A stretch of DNA of 64,000 bases, from contig CAVCEE010000010.1 of NCBI GenBank assembly GCA_963601185.1, forward strand, positions 1-64,000. Reading direction: 5' to 3'. Position 1 is the first letter of the stretch. Every line of letters starts with the position of its first letter. The notes beneath the pieces are model-generated. The model had not been told where the DNA came from, searched no databases, and saw only the letters and a program-made list of their open reading frames with translations. This document shows, in pieces, positions 24,455 through 32,520 of this stretch. The position numbers and the translations under genes are program-made. The stretch is from Limisoma sp963601185 (GTDB taxonomy: Bacteria; Bacteroidota; Bacteroidia; Bacteroidales; Muribaculaceae).

Positions 24455-26221
24455 ATGACATTTGAAGAATTAGAAGTTAGAGAAGACCTGCTGCACGCAA
24501 TCAAGGATATGGGTTTTGAGAACCCGATGCCTGTGCAGGAAAAAGTAATCCCCCACCTGCTCCACGAAGACGGCGACGTTGTGGCACTCGCACAGACCGG
24601 CACCGGCAAGACTGCCGCTTTCGGTCTACCCGTGATCCAACGCACCGACACCTCGCGCCGCCAGCCGCAGGCGCTCATTATCTCACCTACACGCGAACTC
24701 TGCTTGCAAATCGGCGGCGACCTCGCCGACTTTGCGAAATACACGCCCGACCTGAGCGTACTCCCAGTGTACGGCGGCTCTAGCATCGAAAGCCAGATAC
24801 GCACGCTGCGCAAGGGTGTGCAAATCATCGTTGCCACCCCGGGCCGTCTGCTCGACCTCATCAAGCGCGGCGAGGTGAACCTTGAGGGCGTTCACACTGT
24901 AATCCTCGACGAGGCTGACGAGATGCTCAATATGGGCTTCCTCGACGACATCAACGCCATCCTCGACAACGTGCCCGACGACCGCAAGATGCTGATGTTC
25001 TCCGCCACGATGCCCGACGAAATCGCGAAGATTGCGAAGAACTATATGCACAACCCGCAGGAATTCGTCATCGGCACACGCAACGAGGGATCGGAAAACG
25101 TGCGCCATATATACTATATGGTAAATGCCAAGGACAAATATCTTGCGCTCAAGCGTGTTGCCGACTCCAACCCCAACATCTACGGCATCATCTTCTGCCG
25201 CACGCGCCGCGAGACTCAGGAGATTGCCGACAACCTCATCGCCGACGGCTACAACGTTGACGCACTCCACGGCGACCTCTCGCAGATGCAGCGCGACACC
25301 GTGATGAAGAAGTTCCGCGAGCACACCCTGCAACTGCTCGTTGCCACCGACGTGGCGGCACGCGGCCTCGACGTGGACAACCTCACCCATGTGGTCAACT
25401 ACGGCTTGCCCGACGACCCTGCCACCTACACCCACCGCAGCGGACGCACAGGCCGCGCCGGAAAGACTGGCGTGTCGGTTGCCATCATCCACTCGCGCGA
25501 GAAGTCGCGTCTGCGCATCATCGAGAAGAAGATTGGCAAGACTTTCGAGAAAGGTTCTGTGCCTACGCCGCAGCGCATCATCGAGAAGCAACTCTACAAC
25601 CTCGCCGACCGCATCGAGAAAGTGAAGGTCAACGAGGACGAAATTTCAAAATACCTGCCTGGCATCGTCAAGAAACTCGAATGGCTGTCGGAAAACGACC
25701 TGCTCAAACGCATTGTCAGCCTCGAGTTCAACCGTCTGCTCGAATATTATAAGGATGCGCCCGAGGCTATCGACTACGAGGAGCGCAAGCCTCGCAAGGC
25801 GAGAGAGCCGCGCGACGACAAAGAGCCGCGCAGCAAGTCGGGCTCTCGCGCCAACAAGGACCGCCGCACGGCGGAGCAGGGCTACGAGCGCATCTATGTC
25901 AACGCCGGCAAGGCTGACGGATTTTTCCCGGCACGCCTCATCGACACCCTCAACCAGAATATGGAGGGGCGCGTTGAAGTGGGACGCATCGACCTGTTCC
26001 CTGGCTATGCCCTCTTCGACGTAAAGAAAGGCGAGGCACGTCGCACCGTTGCCGCACTCAAAAACGCGCGCTACTTCGGCAAACGCCTTTACGCCGAGGT
26101 TGCCGACCCCGACCGCGACTACGCCCACAGTTCTGAGCGCAAGTCGAACAGCAAGGGTCGCCACGAAAGCGACGACAATTTCGGCAAGTTCAAGAAGAAG
26201 AGCAAAAAAAGCAAACGATAG
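24455..26221 (+). CDS. DEAD-box ATP-dependent RNA helicase (DeaD/CsdA-like)
   Basis: Cytoplasmic RNA helicase of 588 residues, likely for ribosome assembly or RNA unwinding at low temperature. Motifs: Q motif GFENPMPVQEKVIP (20-33), Walker A AQTGTGKT (46-53), PTRELC, the DEAD box at 152-155, SAT (FSATMPDEI), and HRSGRTGRAGKTG (motif VI). A C-terminal DbpA-type RNA-binding domain follows at about 480-560 (YERIYVNAGKADGFFPARLI, GRIDLFPGYALFDV), and the tail is rich in Lys. It is the first gene of an operon with the next two genes (2- and 6-bp gaps). It is fed by three tandem promoter units, so expression may be strong or tuned by copy number. Confidence 0.96.
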   Translation: MTFEELEVREDLLHAIKDMGFENPMPVQEKVIPHLLHEDGDVVALAQTGTGKTAAFGLPVIQRTDTSRRQPQALIISPTRELCLQIGGDLADFAKYTPDLSVLPVYGGSSIESQIRTLRKGVQIIVATPGRLLDLIKRGEVNLEGVHTVILDEADEMLNMGFLDDINAILDNVPDDRKMLMFSATMPDEIAKIAKNYMHNPQEFVIGTRNEGSENVRHIYYMVNAKDKYLALKRVADSNPNIYGIIFCRTRRETQEIADNLIADGYNVDALHGDLSQMQRDTVMKKFREHTLQLLVATDVAARGLDVDNLTHVVNYGLPDDPATYTHRSGRTGRAGKTGVSVAIIHSREKSRLRIIEKKIGKTFEKGSVPTPQRIIEKQLYNLADRIEKVKVNEDEISKYLPGIVKKLEWLSENDLLKRIVSLEFNRLLEYYKDAPEAIDYEERKPRKAREPRDDKEPRSKSGSRANKDRRTAEQGYERIYVNAGKADGFFPARLIDTLNQNMEGRVEVGRIDLFPGYALFDVKKGEARRTVAALKNARYFGKRLYAEVADPDRDYAHSSERKSNSKGRHESDDNFGKFKKKSKKSKR

Positions 26222-26223
26222 TA

Positions 26224-26910
26224 ATGAAACCGTACTACGTAATTCTCGCCATAGCGACGCTGTCGGCAGCCTACGCCGGCGCGCGCCCGGTGTCGGCGGC
26301 TGTAAACAGTACTGCAGCCGACACCACGGAAAACGCCGACTCCTCCCTGATTGTCATCGAGTCGGTGTCGGACTATTTCCTTTTCTCCAATGAGTTTGAC
26401 GTCATCGACCAGACCAACCGTATGGATATGCTCGACTATTACGCCAGCGGCAAGAAGAAGCAAATGCCTTCGCGCCTCGGCGGCAAGGTGTCGATTGACT
26501 CGATTGCCGGCAACCACTATATGAAGGTAATCACGTCCGACGCGTCGGAAACCGAGGTGAGAATGTACACGCTGAAATCGGGTGACAAGTTTTTCGGCAT
26601 CATCAACCGCGTAAACCTGCCAGCCACCGACAGCCGTCTGCGCTTCGACTTGGCGGACGAAGCAAAGATATTCCCAGCACAGCCTACTACGGAAGACTTC
26701 CTAAACGGCAACAAGAAGCAAAAGGCGGAGATTGCCGAAAAGATCGACTTTCCGCTGATTGACTACACCTTCCTCCCCAACGGCGACATCGAAGCAAGGC
26801 TCACACTCTCCAAATATATCTCGCGTGAGGATTCGGCAGTGGTGATGCCCCGGGTGAAGGACAAGATTATCTACCACTGGAACGGCAAGAGTTTCTCACA
26901 AGCAAAATAA
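26224..26910 (+). CDS. DUF3256-like secreted protein
   Basis: Protein of 228 residues with a signal peptide (YYVILAIATLSAAYAGARP). The body contains YFLFSNEFDVIDQTNRMDMLDYYASGKKKQ, which resembles the DUF3256 family of Bacteroidetes. I cannot confirm this without a search. No enzymatic motif is visible. It follows the helicase stop by 2 bp and precedes the GH25 gene by 6 bp, so it belongs to that operon. I infer an envelope location from the signal peptide. Confidence 0.6.
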   Translation: MKPYYVILAIATLSAAYAGARPVSAAVNSTAADTTENADSSLIVIESVSDYFLFSNEFDVIDQTNRMDMLDYYASGKKKQMPSRLGGKVSIDSIAGNHYMKVITSDASETEVRMYTLKSGDKFFGIINRVNLPATDSRLRFDLADEAKIFPAQPTTEDFLNGNKKQKAEIAEKIDFPLIDYTFLPNGDIEARLTLSKYISREDSAVVMPRVKDKIIYHWNGKSFSQAK

Positions 26911-26916
26911 CGGACT

Positions 26917-27693
26917 ATGGCATTGCGAAAACGTAGCATAGCACTGATAGCGATAATGTTGCTTTTGTTTGTCGGCATGGCGATTGCCGCCATCACGTTT
27001 CTCAACGGCAACATCTATTCCACGGTCGAGAATGTCGACATCGAGGGCTATCCAGTGACGGGCATCGACGTGTCGGCACACAATGGCGAGGTGGATTTCC
27101 ACAAGGCCAAGACCACTGGCATCGACTTCGTTTTCGTCAAAGCCACCGAGGGAGCGACGTTTACCGACAGCCAACTCGCACGCAACATCAGCGAGGCGCG
27201 CGCCGCCGGGCTGAAAGTGGGCGTCTACCACTTTTTCCGGTTCAACGTCGACGGCACCGTCCAGGCTCAGAACCTACTCAAAGCCGTTGCCGGCAAGCCT
27301 CTGGATTTGCCGCTTGTGGTCGATGTGGAGTCTCACACCAACCCCTATGCGCCAGCCGACAAGGTTACACGCAAGGTGCACGACATGATTGACCACCTCA
27401 CATCCTACGGCTACCCGGTGATAATCTACAGCAACAAAAACGGCTTCGACAAGCACATCCGCGACGAGTTTGCCGACTGCGGCATGTGGCTCTGCTCGCT
27501 GTCGAAACCCACCACCCACAAGGGCTGGACATTCTGGCAATACAGCCACAAAGGGTCGATTCCCGGCATCGGCGGCGACGTCGATCTCGACATCTGGCAC
27601 AGCAACAGAGCGCAGTGGAGGCAATATGCCGACAGCACATCGGCGGCAATTGCTACCGCCAACCTTCTCTATGCCACAATAAACGGCAACTGA
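26917..27693 (+). CDS. GH25 family lysozyme-like muramidase, membrane anchored
   Basis: Predicted peptidoglycan N-acetylmuramidase of 258 residues. An uncleaved N-terminal membrane segment (IALIAIMLLLFVGMAIAAI, about 9-27) anchors a GH25 barrel. Catalytic features are present: GIDVSAHNGEVDF, FVFVKATEGATF, VGVYHFFRF, VVDVESH (the DxE pair), and the closing FWQYSHKGSIPGIGGDVDLD. It probably acts in the periplasm on cell-wall turnover. It is the last gene of the DEAD-box operon. A small GGGCA-TTG-TGCCC hairpin follows near 27715-27727, without a T run. Confidence 0.9.
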   Translation: MALRKRSIALIAIMLLLFVGMAIAAITFLNGNIYSTVENVDIEGYPVTGIDVSAHNGEVDFHKAKTTGIDFVFVKATEGATFTDSQLARNISEARAAGLKVGVYHFFRFNVDGTVQAQNLLKAVAGKPLDLPLVVDVESHTNPYAPADKVTRKVHDMIDHLTSYGYPVIIYSNKNGFDKHIRDEFADCGMWLCSLSKPTTHKGWTFWQYSHKGSIPGIGGDVDLDIWHSNRAQWRQYADSTSAAIATANLLYATINGN

Positions 27694-27754
27694 ATGCGTT
27701 AATATAAGGAAAGGGGGCATTGTGCCCTTGCGTATTCAAATACTTTGCTGAACA

Positions 27755-30700
27755 ATGCTGAACAACAAAACTCTACGATACATCATTCTCGCTCTCGCAG
27801 CGATTTTCACTGCCGCCAACGCCTCCGCAGCGACCACCTACGCCGAGTCGTCGGTGCTCTCGTCGGGCAAATGGGTGAAAATCAAGGTCGAGGAGTCGGG
27901 CATCTACCAAATTTCCAAATCCACACTGGTGGGATGGGGATTTAACGACATCTCCAAAGTGAAGATTTTCGGCTACGGCGGCGCAATGATTTCGGAAATT
28001 ATGGGCAACGGCTATGTCGACGACCTTCCGCAAGTGCCAACGCTGGTGTCAGGCTCAAAAATTCTGTTCTATGCGCAGAGCAACGTGTCGTGGACGGAAA
28101 GCACCGGGCGATTGCGCTATCAGCAGCAGCAAAATCCCTACGCCTCGGCCGGCTACTACTTTGTCACCGACCGCGACGACATCTCAGTGGCTGAAATGGC
28201 GACGACCGCCGAAGCCGCTACGGCATCCGACAAGGTAATCACCACTACCACTGCGCGACTCTTCCACGAGCAGGAACTCAACGCAGCAGGCACCACCGGG
28301 CGCACGCTACTCGGCGAGGATTTCCGCAGCAGCACCACGCAGAGTTTCAGTTTTTCGCTACCCGGTCATGTGAGCGGCACTCCGGTAACCACAAAAATTG
28401 CTTTCGCCGCCTACCACACCTCCGGGGCATCGCGTCCGCTCACCGTAACCTCGGCTGGCAAGCAGGTGATGACCCTCAGCGTTTCACCTCTCAGCGGCAC
28501 GAGCGAATACGACATCTGCTCCACTGCATCGTCAATCGGCACGGTCAGCGACGTAGAGGACAAGATGACCCTTCAGTTGGCGTTCCCAACTGGCTCGTCG
28601 GCTCGCCTTGCCAACCTCGACTACATCACGGTGAACTACCTGCGCAACCTCAACCTCTCGGAGTCGTCGATGGATTTCCGCAGTAACACCACGCAATGCC
28701 GCGACAGCGTGTTCTCCATCTCCGGCTTCTCGGAGAATGCCCAAATTTGGGACATAACCACCGTCTATGCGCCAAAATCGGTCAACCACACGCTCTCTGG
28801 TTCGGTAGCCACGTTCCGGCAAACCGACAGCGGATTGCGTGAATACATAGCCTTCACCCCATCCGCCTCATTCCCGTCGCCTACATTTGTAGAGGACGTG
28901 TCAAATCAAGACATCCACGCCCTTGAGTCGCCCACGATGCTCATCATCACCCCGACAGCCTATAAAAGTCAGGCTGAGACTCTGGCGGCGTTCCATCGCA
29001 CAAACGACGGAATGAAGGTGCAGGTGCTGACCGACAACCAAATTTACAACGAATTTTCGTCGGGCACCCCCGACGCAATGGCATACCGCAAAGTAGCGAA
29101 GATGTGGTACGACCGCACAGCCTCCGCCGCCGACTACAGCAACGACAAGTTCCGCTACCTTCTGCTCTTCGGCCGTGCGGTGTTCGACAACCGCCGCATC
29201 TCCTCACAGGCCAAGGCGCTGTCCTACCCCACCCTGCTCACGTGGGAGTCGGAGGACTACACGAGCGAAAGCAGCAGTTTCAACACCGACGACATCTACG
29301 GCTTCCTTGAGGACGGTTCAAACGCTGGGCGCACCTCATCGCGCAAGATGTGTATTGGTATCGGCCGCATACCTGTAAAAAGCAGCACCGAAGCCACCGA
29401 AATAGTGCAGAAAATCTCGGACTACGCCTCCGATGCAGATATGGGCAACTGGAAGACCAGAATCATGATGATTGCCGACGACGGCGACAGCGGCATTCAC
29501 ATGCGCGACTCCAACAATGCCATCGACAGTCTCAAAGTCAATGGCGCAAGCAACTACCTCATACAGCGCCTGTTCCTCGACTCGTTCACCGCCACATCAA
29601 GCGGCTCGGGACACACTTTCCCGGAAGCACGCACACAGATGCTCCAGAACTTCAAGAACGGTGTGCTGGTCACTTCCTATGTAGGCCACGCCAACCCTAC
29701 GTCGTGGACTCACAACAGTCTGTTGCGCTGGCCCGATATTGAGAATGAGTTCTACTATAGTCACCCTACATTCGCCTTTACCGCCACCTGCGAATTTACC
29801 CGTTGGGATTCGCCTTCGGAGTCGGGCGGCGAGGTACTGTTCCTCAATTCCCGCGGCGGCTTCATAGGCCTAATCACCGCTTCGCGCGTCACAGCCATCT
29901 CGGGCAACGGCGACCTCACGCGAGCCATGGGTGCTGAAATGTTCAAGCCGCTGAGCAACGGTGAGATGCCTCGTCTCGGTGATGTGGTCAAGAACATCAA
30001 AAACAACTTTGCCTATACCCACGCAAGTTACACTTCGTCGACCGGACAGACATCTGTGTCGACCAAGAACCTTGAGCACAGCCTCAAATATGCCCTCATC
30101 GGCGACCCTGCCCTGCGGCTGAAATACCCGAAATACGGCATCCAACTGACGGCAGTCAACGGCACGGCGACCGACGGCGACGTAAAGCCAGAGACTAAGG
30201 CTCGTCAGGAGGTTACACTCGAAGGCAAGGTCGTGGATGCCGACGGCGTGGCAATGACCGCCTACAACGGTTCGCTGACGGCGACAATCTACGATGCTGA
30301 AGTGTCGATTACCACCAACGGCTACTACGAGGGCGGCACCGACACCGACGAGAAATGCCGCGTCACCTATCAAGACCACACCAACCGTCTCTACATCGGC
30401 TCTGACTCCATCCGCAGCGGCGTGTTCAAACTCAAGTTCCGCATGCCTGCTGGCATCGTCAACAACTACACGCCTGCCCTGGTGAGCCTCTACGCCAACA
30501 ACGACAGCGAGGATGCCATAGGCGAAAGCACCGACTTCTACATCTACGGCTTCGACGAGTCAGAGATTGACGACACCACCGGTCCGGAAATCCGCACGCT
30601 TGCGCTCAACACCACCTCGTTCAAGGACGGCGACACGGTCAACGAAACGCCGTTCCTCATTGCCGACCTCTACGACGAGTCGGGCATCAACATCTCCACC

Positions 30701-31231
30701 ATCGACATTGGTCACTCTATCACGGCTATTGTCGACGGCACGACGACCATTTCCGGCCTTGAGAACTATTTCACGCAGGATGCCGACGGTGTGAGCCACA
30801 TCAACTACCAGATGGACGAACTCGCCGACGGCAACCACTCGCTGATGCTGCGCGTGTGGGACGTGGTGGGCAATATGTCGGAAAAGACCATCACTTTCAA
30901 CGTGGCGAAAGGCACGAAGCCTCAACTCTTCAAAATCTACTCTACCACCAACCCGGCAAAAGAGAAGGCGGTGTTCTATGTGGTGCACGATCGTCCAGAT
31001 GCGGTGCTCACCGTCAACATGGGCATCTACGACATGATGGGCCACACCGTGTGGACAACTACCGCCACCGGTCGCAGCGATATGTTTAAGTCGATGCCTA
31101 TAACGTGGGACCTCACCGACGGCAGCGGTTGCCGAGTGCAGCGCGGCATCTACGTCTACCGCGCCACAGTGTCGGCCGACGGTAGCGACGAAGCCGCTAT
31201 TACACAGCGCATAGCCGTGGCGGCAGAATAG
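27755..31231 (+). CDS. PorU-like C25 (gingipain-type) cysteine peptidase, paralog 1
   Basis: Exported protein of 1158 residues, the same size as Porphyromonas gingivalis PorU, the T9SS sortase that removes C-terminal signals and attaches cargo to the surface. Parts: signal peptide (YIILALAAIFTAANASAA), an N-terminal beta domain (SVLSSGKWVKIKVEESGIYQ), the C25 domain with presumed catalytic His645 (YVGHANP) and Cys679 (TATCEFTRWD), Ig-like domains, and a C-terminal FlgD-like tail (WDLTDGSGCRVQRGIYVYRA). It is paralogous to the gene at 32521. That gene, next to porV, is the syntenic PorU, so this copy may be a specialised sortase or a secreted protease. Active-site residues look intact. Confidence 0.82.
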   Translation: MLNNKTLRYIILALAAIFTAANASAATTYAESSVLSSGKWVKIKVEESGIYQISKSTLVGWGFNDISKVKIFGYGGAMISEIMGNGYVDDLPQVPTLVSGSKILFYAQSNVSWTESTGRLRYQQQQNPYASAGYYFVTDRDDISVAEMATTAEAATASDKVITTTTARLFHEQELNAAGTTGRTLLGEDFRSSTTQSFSFSLPGHVSGTPVTTKIAFAAYHTSGASRPLTVTSAGKQVMTLSVSPLSGTSEYDICSTASSIGTVSDVEDKMTLQLAFPTGSSARLANLDYITVNYLRNLNLSESSMDFRSNTTQCRDSVFSISGFSENAQIWDITTVYAPKSVNHTLSGSVATFRQTDSGLREYIAFTPSASFPSPTFVEDVSNQDIHALESPTMLIITPTAYKSQAETLAAFHRTNDGMKVQVLTDNQIYNEFSSGTPDAMAYRKVAKMWYDRTASAADYSNDKFRYLLLFGRAVFDNRRISSQAKALSYPTLLTWESEDYTSESSSFNTDDIYGFLEDGSNAGRTSSRKMCIGIGRIPVKSSTEATEIVQKISDYASDADMGNWKTRIMMIADDGDSGIHMRDSNNAIDSLKVNGASNYLIQRLFLDSFTATSSGSGHTFPEARTQMLQNFKNGVLVTSYVGHANPTSWTHNSLLRWPDIENEFYYSHPTFAFTATCEFTRWDSPSESGGEVLFLNSRGGFIGLITASRVTAISGNGDLTRAMGAEMFKPLSNGEMPRLGDVVKNIKNNFAYTHASYTSSTGQTSVSTKNLEHSLKYALIGDPALRLKYPKYGIQLTAVNGTATDGDVKPETKARQEVTLEGKVVDADGVAMTAYNGSLTATIYDAEVSITTNGYYEGGTDTDEKCRVTYQDHTNRLYIGSDSIRSGVFKLKFRMPAGIVNNYTPALVSLYANNDSEDAIGESTDFYIYGFDESEIDDTTGPEIRTLALNTTSFKDGDTVNETPFLIADLYDESGINISTIDIGHSITAIVDGTTTISGLENYFTQDADGVSHINYQMDELADGNHSLMLRVWDVVGNMSEKTITFNVAKGTKPQLFKIYSTTNPAKEKAVFYVVHDRPDAVLTVNMGIYDMMGHTVWTTTATGRSDMFKSMPITWDLTDGSGCRVQRGIYVYRATVSADGSDEAAITQRIAVAAE

Positions 31232-31240
31232 CGTAGCCTC

Positions 31241-31271
31241 TTGCAGAATTTGAGAAAAAACGCTACTTTTG
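31241..31271 (+). promoter_or_regulatory. rex promoter
   Basis: TTG (31241-31243), 20 bp, TACTTTTG (31264-31271), 36 nt before the rex ATG. It probably also serves the downstream FAH-like, porU, porV and ispF genes. Confidence 0.75.
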
Positions 31272-31275
31272 CAAA

Positions 31276-31293
31276 TTGTTAGAAGATTTAAAA
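31276..31293 (+). promoter_or_regulatory. possible Rex operator
   Basis: TTGTTAG-AAGA-TTTAAAA matches 11 of 14 fixed positions of the Rex box TTGTTAA-N4-TTAACAA. It lies immediately downstream of the -7 box, where a repressor would block its own promoter. The match is imperfect and the region is AT-rich. Confidence 0.35.
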
Positions 31294-31307
31294 ATAGAGT
31301 AATCACA

Positions 31308-31949
31308 ATGAACGAGGATGGTCGTAAAATTCTATTGCCGGAGCCTACGCTCCGACGCTTGCCGTGGTATCTTGCCTACGTCAATATGCTGCGCTCCCAA
31401 GATATAGAATATGTCTCATCAACACAGATATCCAGAAAAATCAACGTCGACGCTTCGCAGATAGCCAAGGATCTTTCGTTTCTCAACATCAAGGGCAAAA
31501 CGAGGATAGGCTACCAGGTGGAGACTCTTGCAACGGAACTGTCGAACTTCCTCGGATTTCACAACGACCATACCGCCTTTATGATTGGCGCAGGCAGCCT
31601 CGGCTCTGCCCTTATCCGCGACTCCGGACTGATGCAGTACGGGCTGCACATCGTGGCGGGTTTCGATGTTGACGAAAAAATCGTCGGCACTGAGATTTGC
31701 GGCATTCCCATCTACCACATCTCCGAACTCGCCGAGCGCGAAAAGCAGTACAACGCCGAAATCGGCGTCCTTGCCGTGCCGGTGGAGCATGCGCAGGAGT
31801 CGGCAGACCTCCTTGTGGCAAACGGTATGCGCGCCATCTGGAACTTCACTCCGTTCCGCATCAAGGTGGACGAGAACGTTGTGATCCAAAACACTTCCAT
31901 CTACGCTCATCTGGCTGTCATGTACAACCGAATCAACGGCAACAAATGA
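31308..31949 (+). CDS. rex: redox-sensing transcriptional repressor Rex
   Basis: NADH/NAD+-responsive repressor of 213 residues. An N-terminal winged helix (about 1-80: LPEPTLRRLPWYLAYVNML, VSSTQISRKINVDASQIAKDL) is followed by a Rossmann domain with GAGSLGS at 94-100 and the conserved IWNFTPFRI and C-terminal helix IYAHLAVMYNRIN used for dimer swapping. The ATG at 31308 is chosen because an alternative TTG start overlaps the promoter. It overlaps the next gene by ATGA (4 bp), so both are translationally coupled. Placement at the head of the porU-porV operon may tie T9SS expression to redox state. Confidence 0.96.
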   Translation: MNEDGRKILLPEPTLRRLPWYLAYVNMLRSQDIEYVSSTQISRKINVDASQIAKDLSFLNIKGKTRIGYQVETLATELSNFLGFHNDHTAFMIGAGSLGSALIRDSGLMQYGLHIVAGFDVDEKIVGTEICGIPIYHISELAEREKQYNAEIGVLAVPVEHAQESADLLVANGMRAIWNFTPFRIKVDENVVIQNTSIYAHLAVMYNRINGNK

Positions 31950-32512
31950 AAATCATAAAATTCAAGAACATATCAGGCAAACCGGAAATCGACATCATCC
32001 CCGACTCCGCCATCCAGAAGAGCGGCAAACCGTTTTTCGTACCTGATTTCGATGACCGTTTCCGCTATCGCATCGCCACTGCCGTCCACATCTGCCGTCT
32101 CGGCAAAAACATTGCGCAGAAGTTTGCCAACCGCTACTACGAAGAGGCTGGTCTGTGCCTGGTGTTTGAGGCAAGCGGACTTCTCGAAAGGCTGAAAGCC
32201 GACGGCATGCCTACCGCCATAGCCACTGCCTTCGATGCTGCGGCAATCACCGGCGAGATGGATGCCGCCACCGCCGCGCAACTGGGCAAATGCGACGCCG
32301 TGCTCACCGTTAACGATTCTGAGGCCGAGCGCGTGCCGACGCCGTCGGCAGCCGACTTCGACCGCTGCATTGAGACGGCAGGCCGGTATTTCACCCTCAA
32401 AATCGGCGACCTCATAATCATAGAAACCGGCAACCTGCACGATGCCGCAATCAACGACACCGTGACTGCCACAATCGCCGACAACCAATCAGTTCACATC
32501 AGAATAAAATAG
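31946..32512 (+). CDS. divergent fumarylacetoacetate hydrolase (FAH)-fold protein, probably non-catalytic
   Basis: Protein of 188 residues matching the layout of bacterial FAH-family hydrolases: KPFFVPDFDDRFRYRI, ICRLGKNIAQKFANRYYEEAGL, LKADGMPTAIATAFDAAAITG. In the catalytic family the corresponding places read roughly HYEVEL and GIDFTARD, with acidic metal ligands. Here they read FRYRIATAV and LVFEASG, so the ExE pair and the Asp appear lost. The C-terminal half is also shortened. It is coupled to rex by an ATGA overlap and lies 8 bp before porU. I infer a structural or regulatory role. The family assignment is by remembered pattern only. Confidence 0.62.
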   Translation: MKIIKFKNISGKPEIDIIPDSAIQKSGKPFFVPDFDDRFRYRIATAVHICRLGKNIAQKFANRYYEEAGLCLVFEASGLLERLKADGMPTAIATAFDAAAITGEMDAATAAQLGKCDAVLTVNDSEAERVPTPSAADFDRCIETAGRYFTLKIGDLIIIETGNLHDAAINDTVTATIADNQSVHIRIK

Positions 32513-32520
32513 CATCAAAT

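Noticed and set aside
24683..25591. 302-codon open frame opposite the DEAD-box helicase
   Set aside because: Val/Ala/His-rich shadow of the helicase core with no homology signature.
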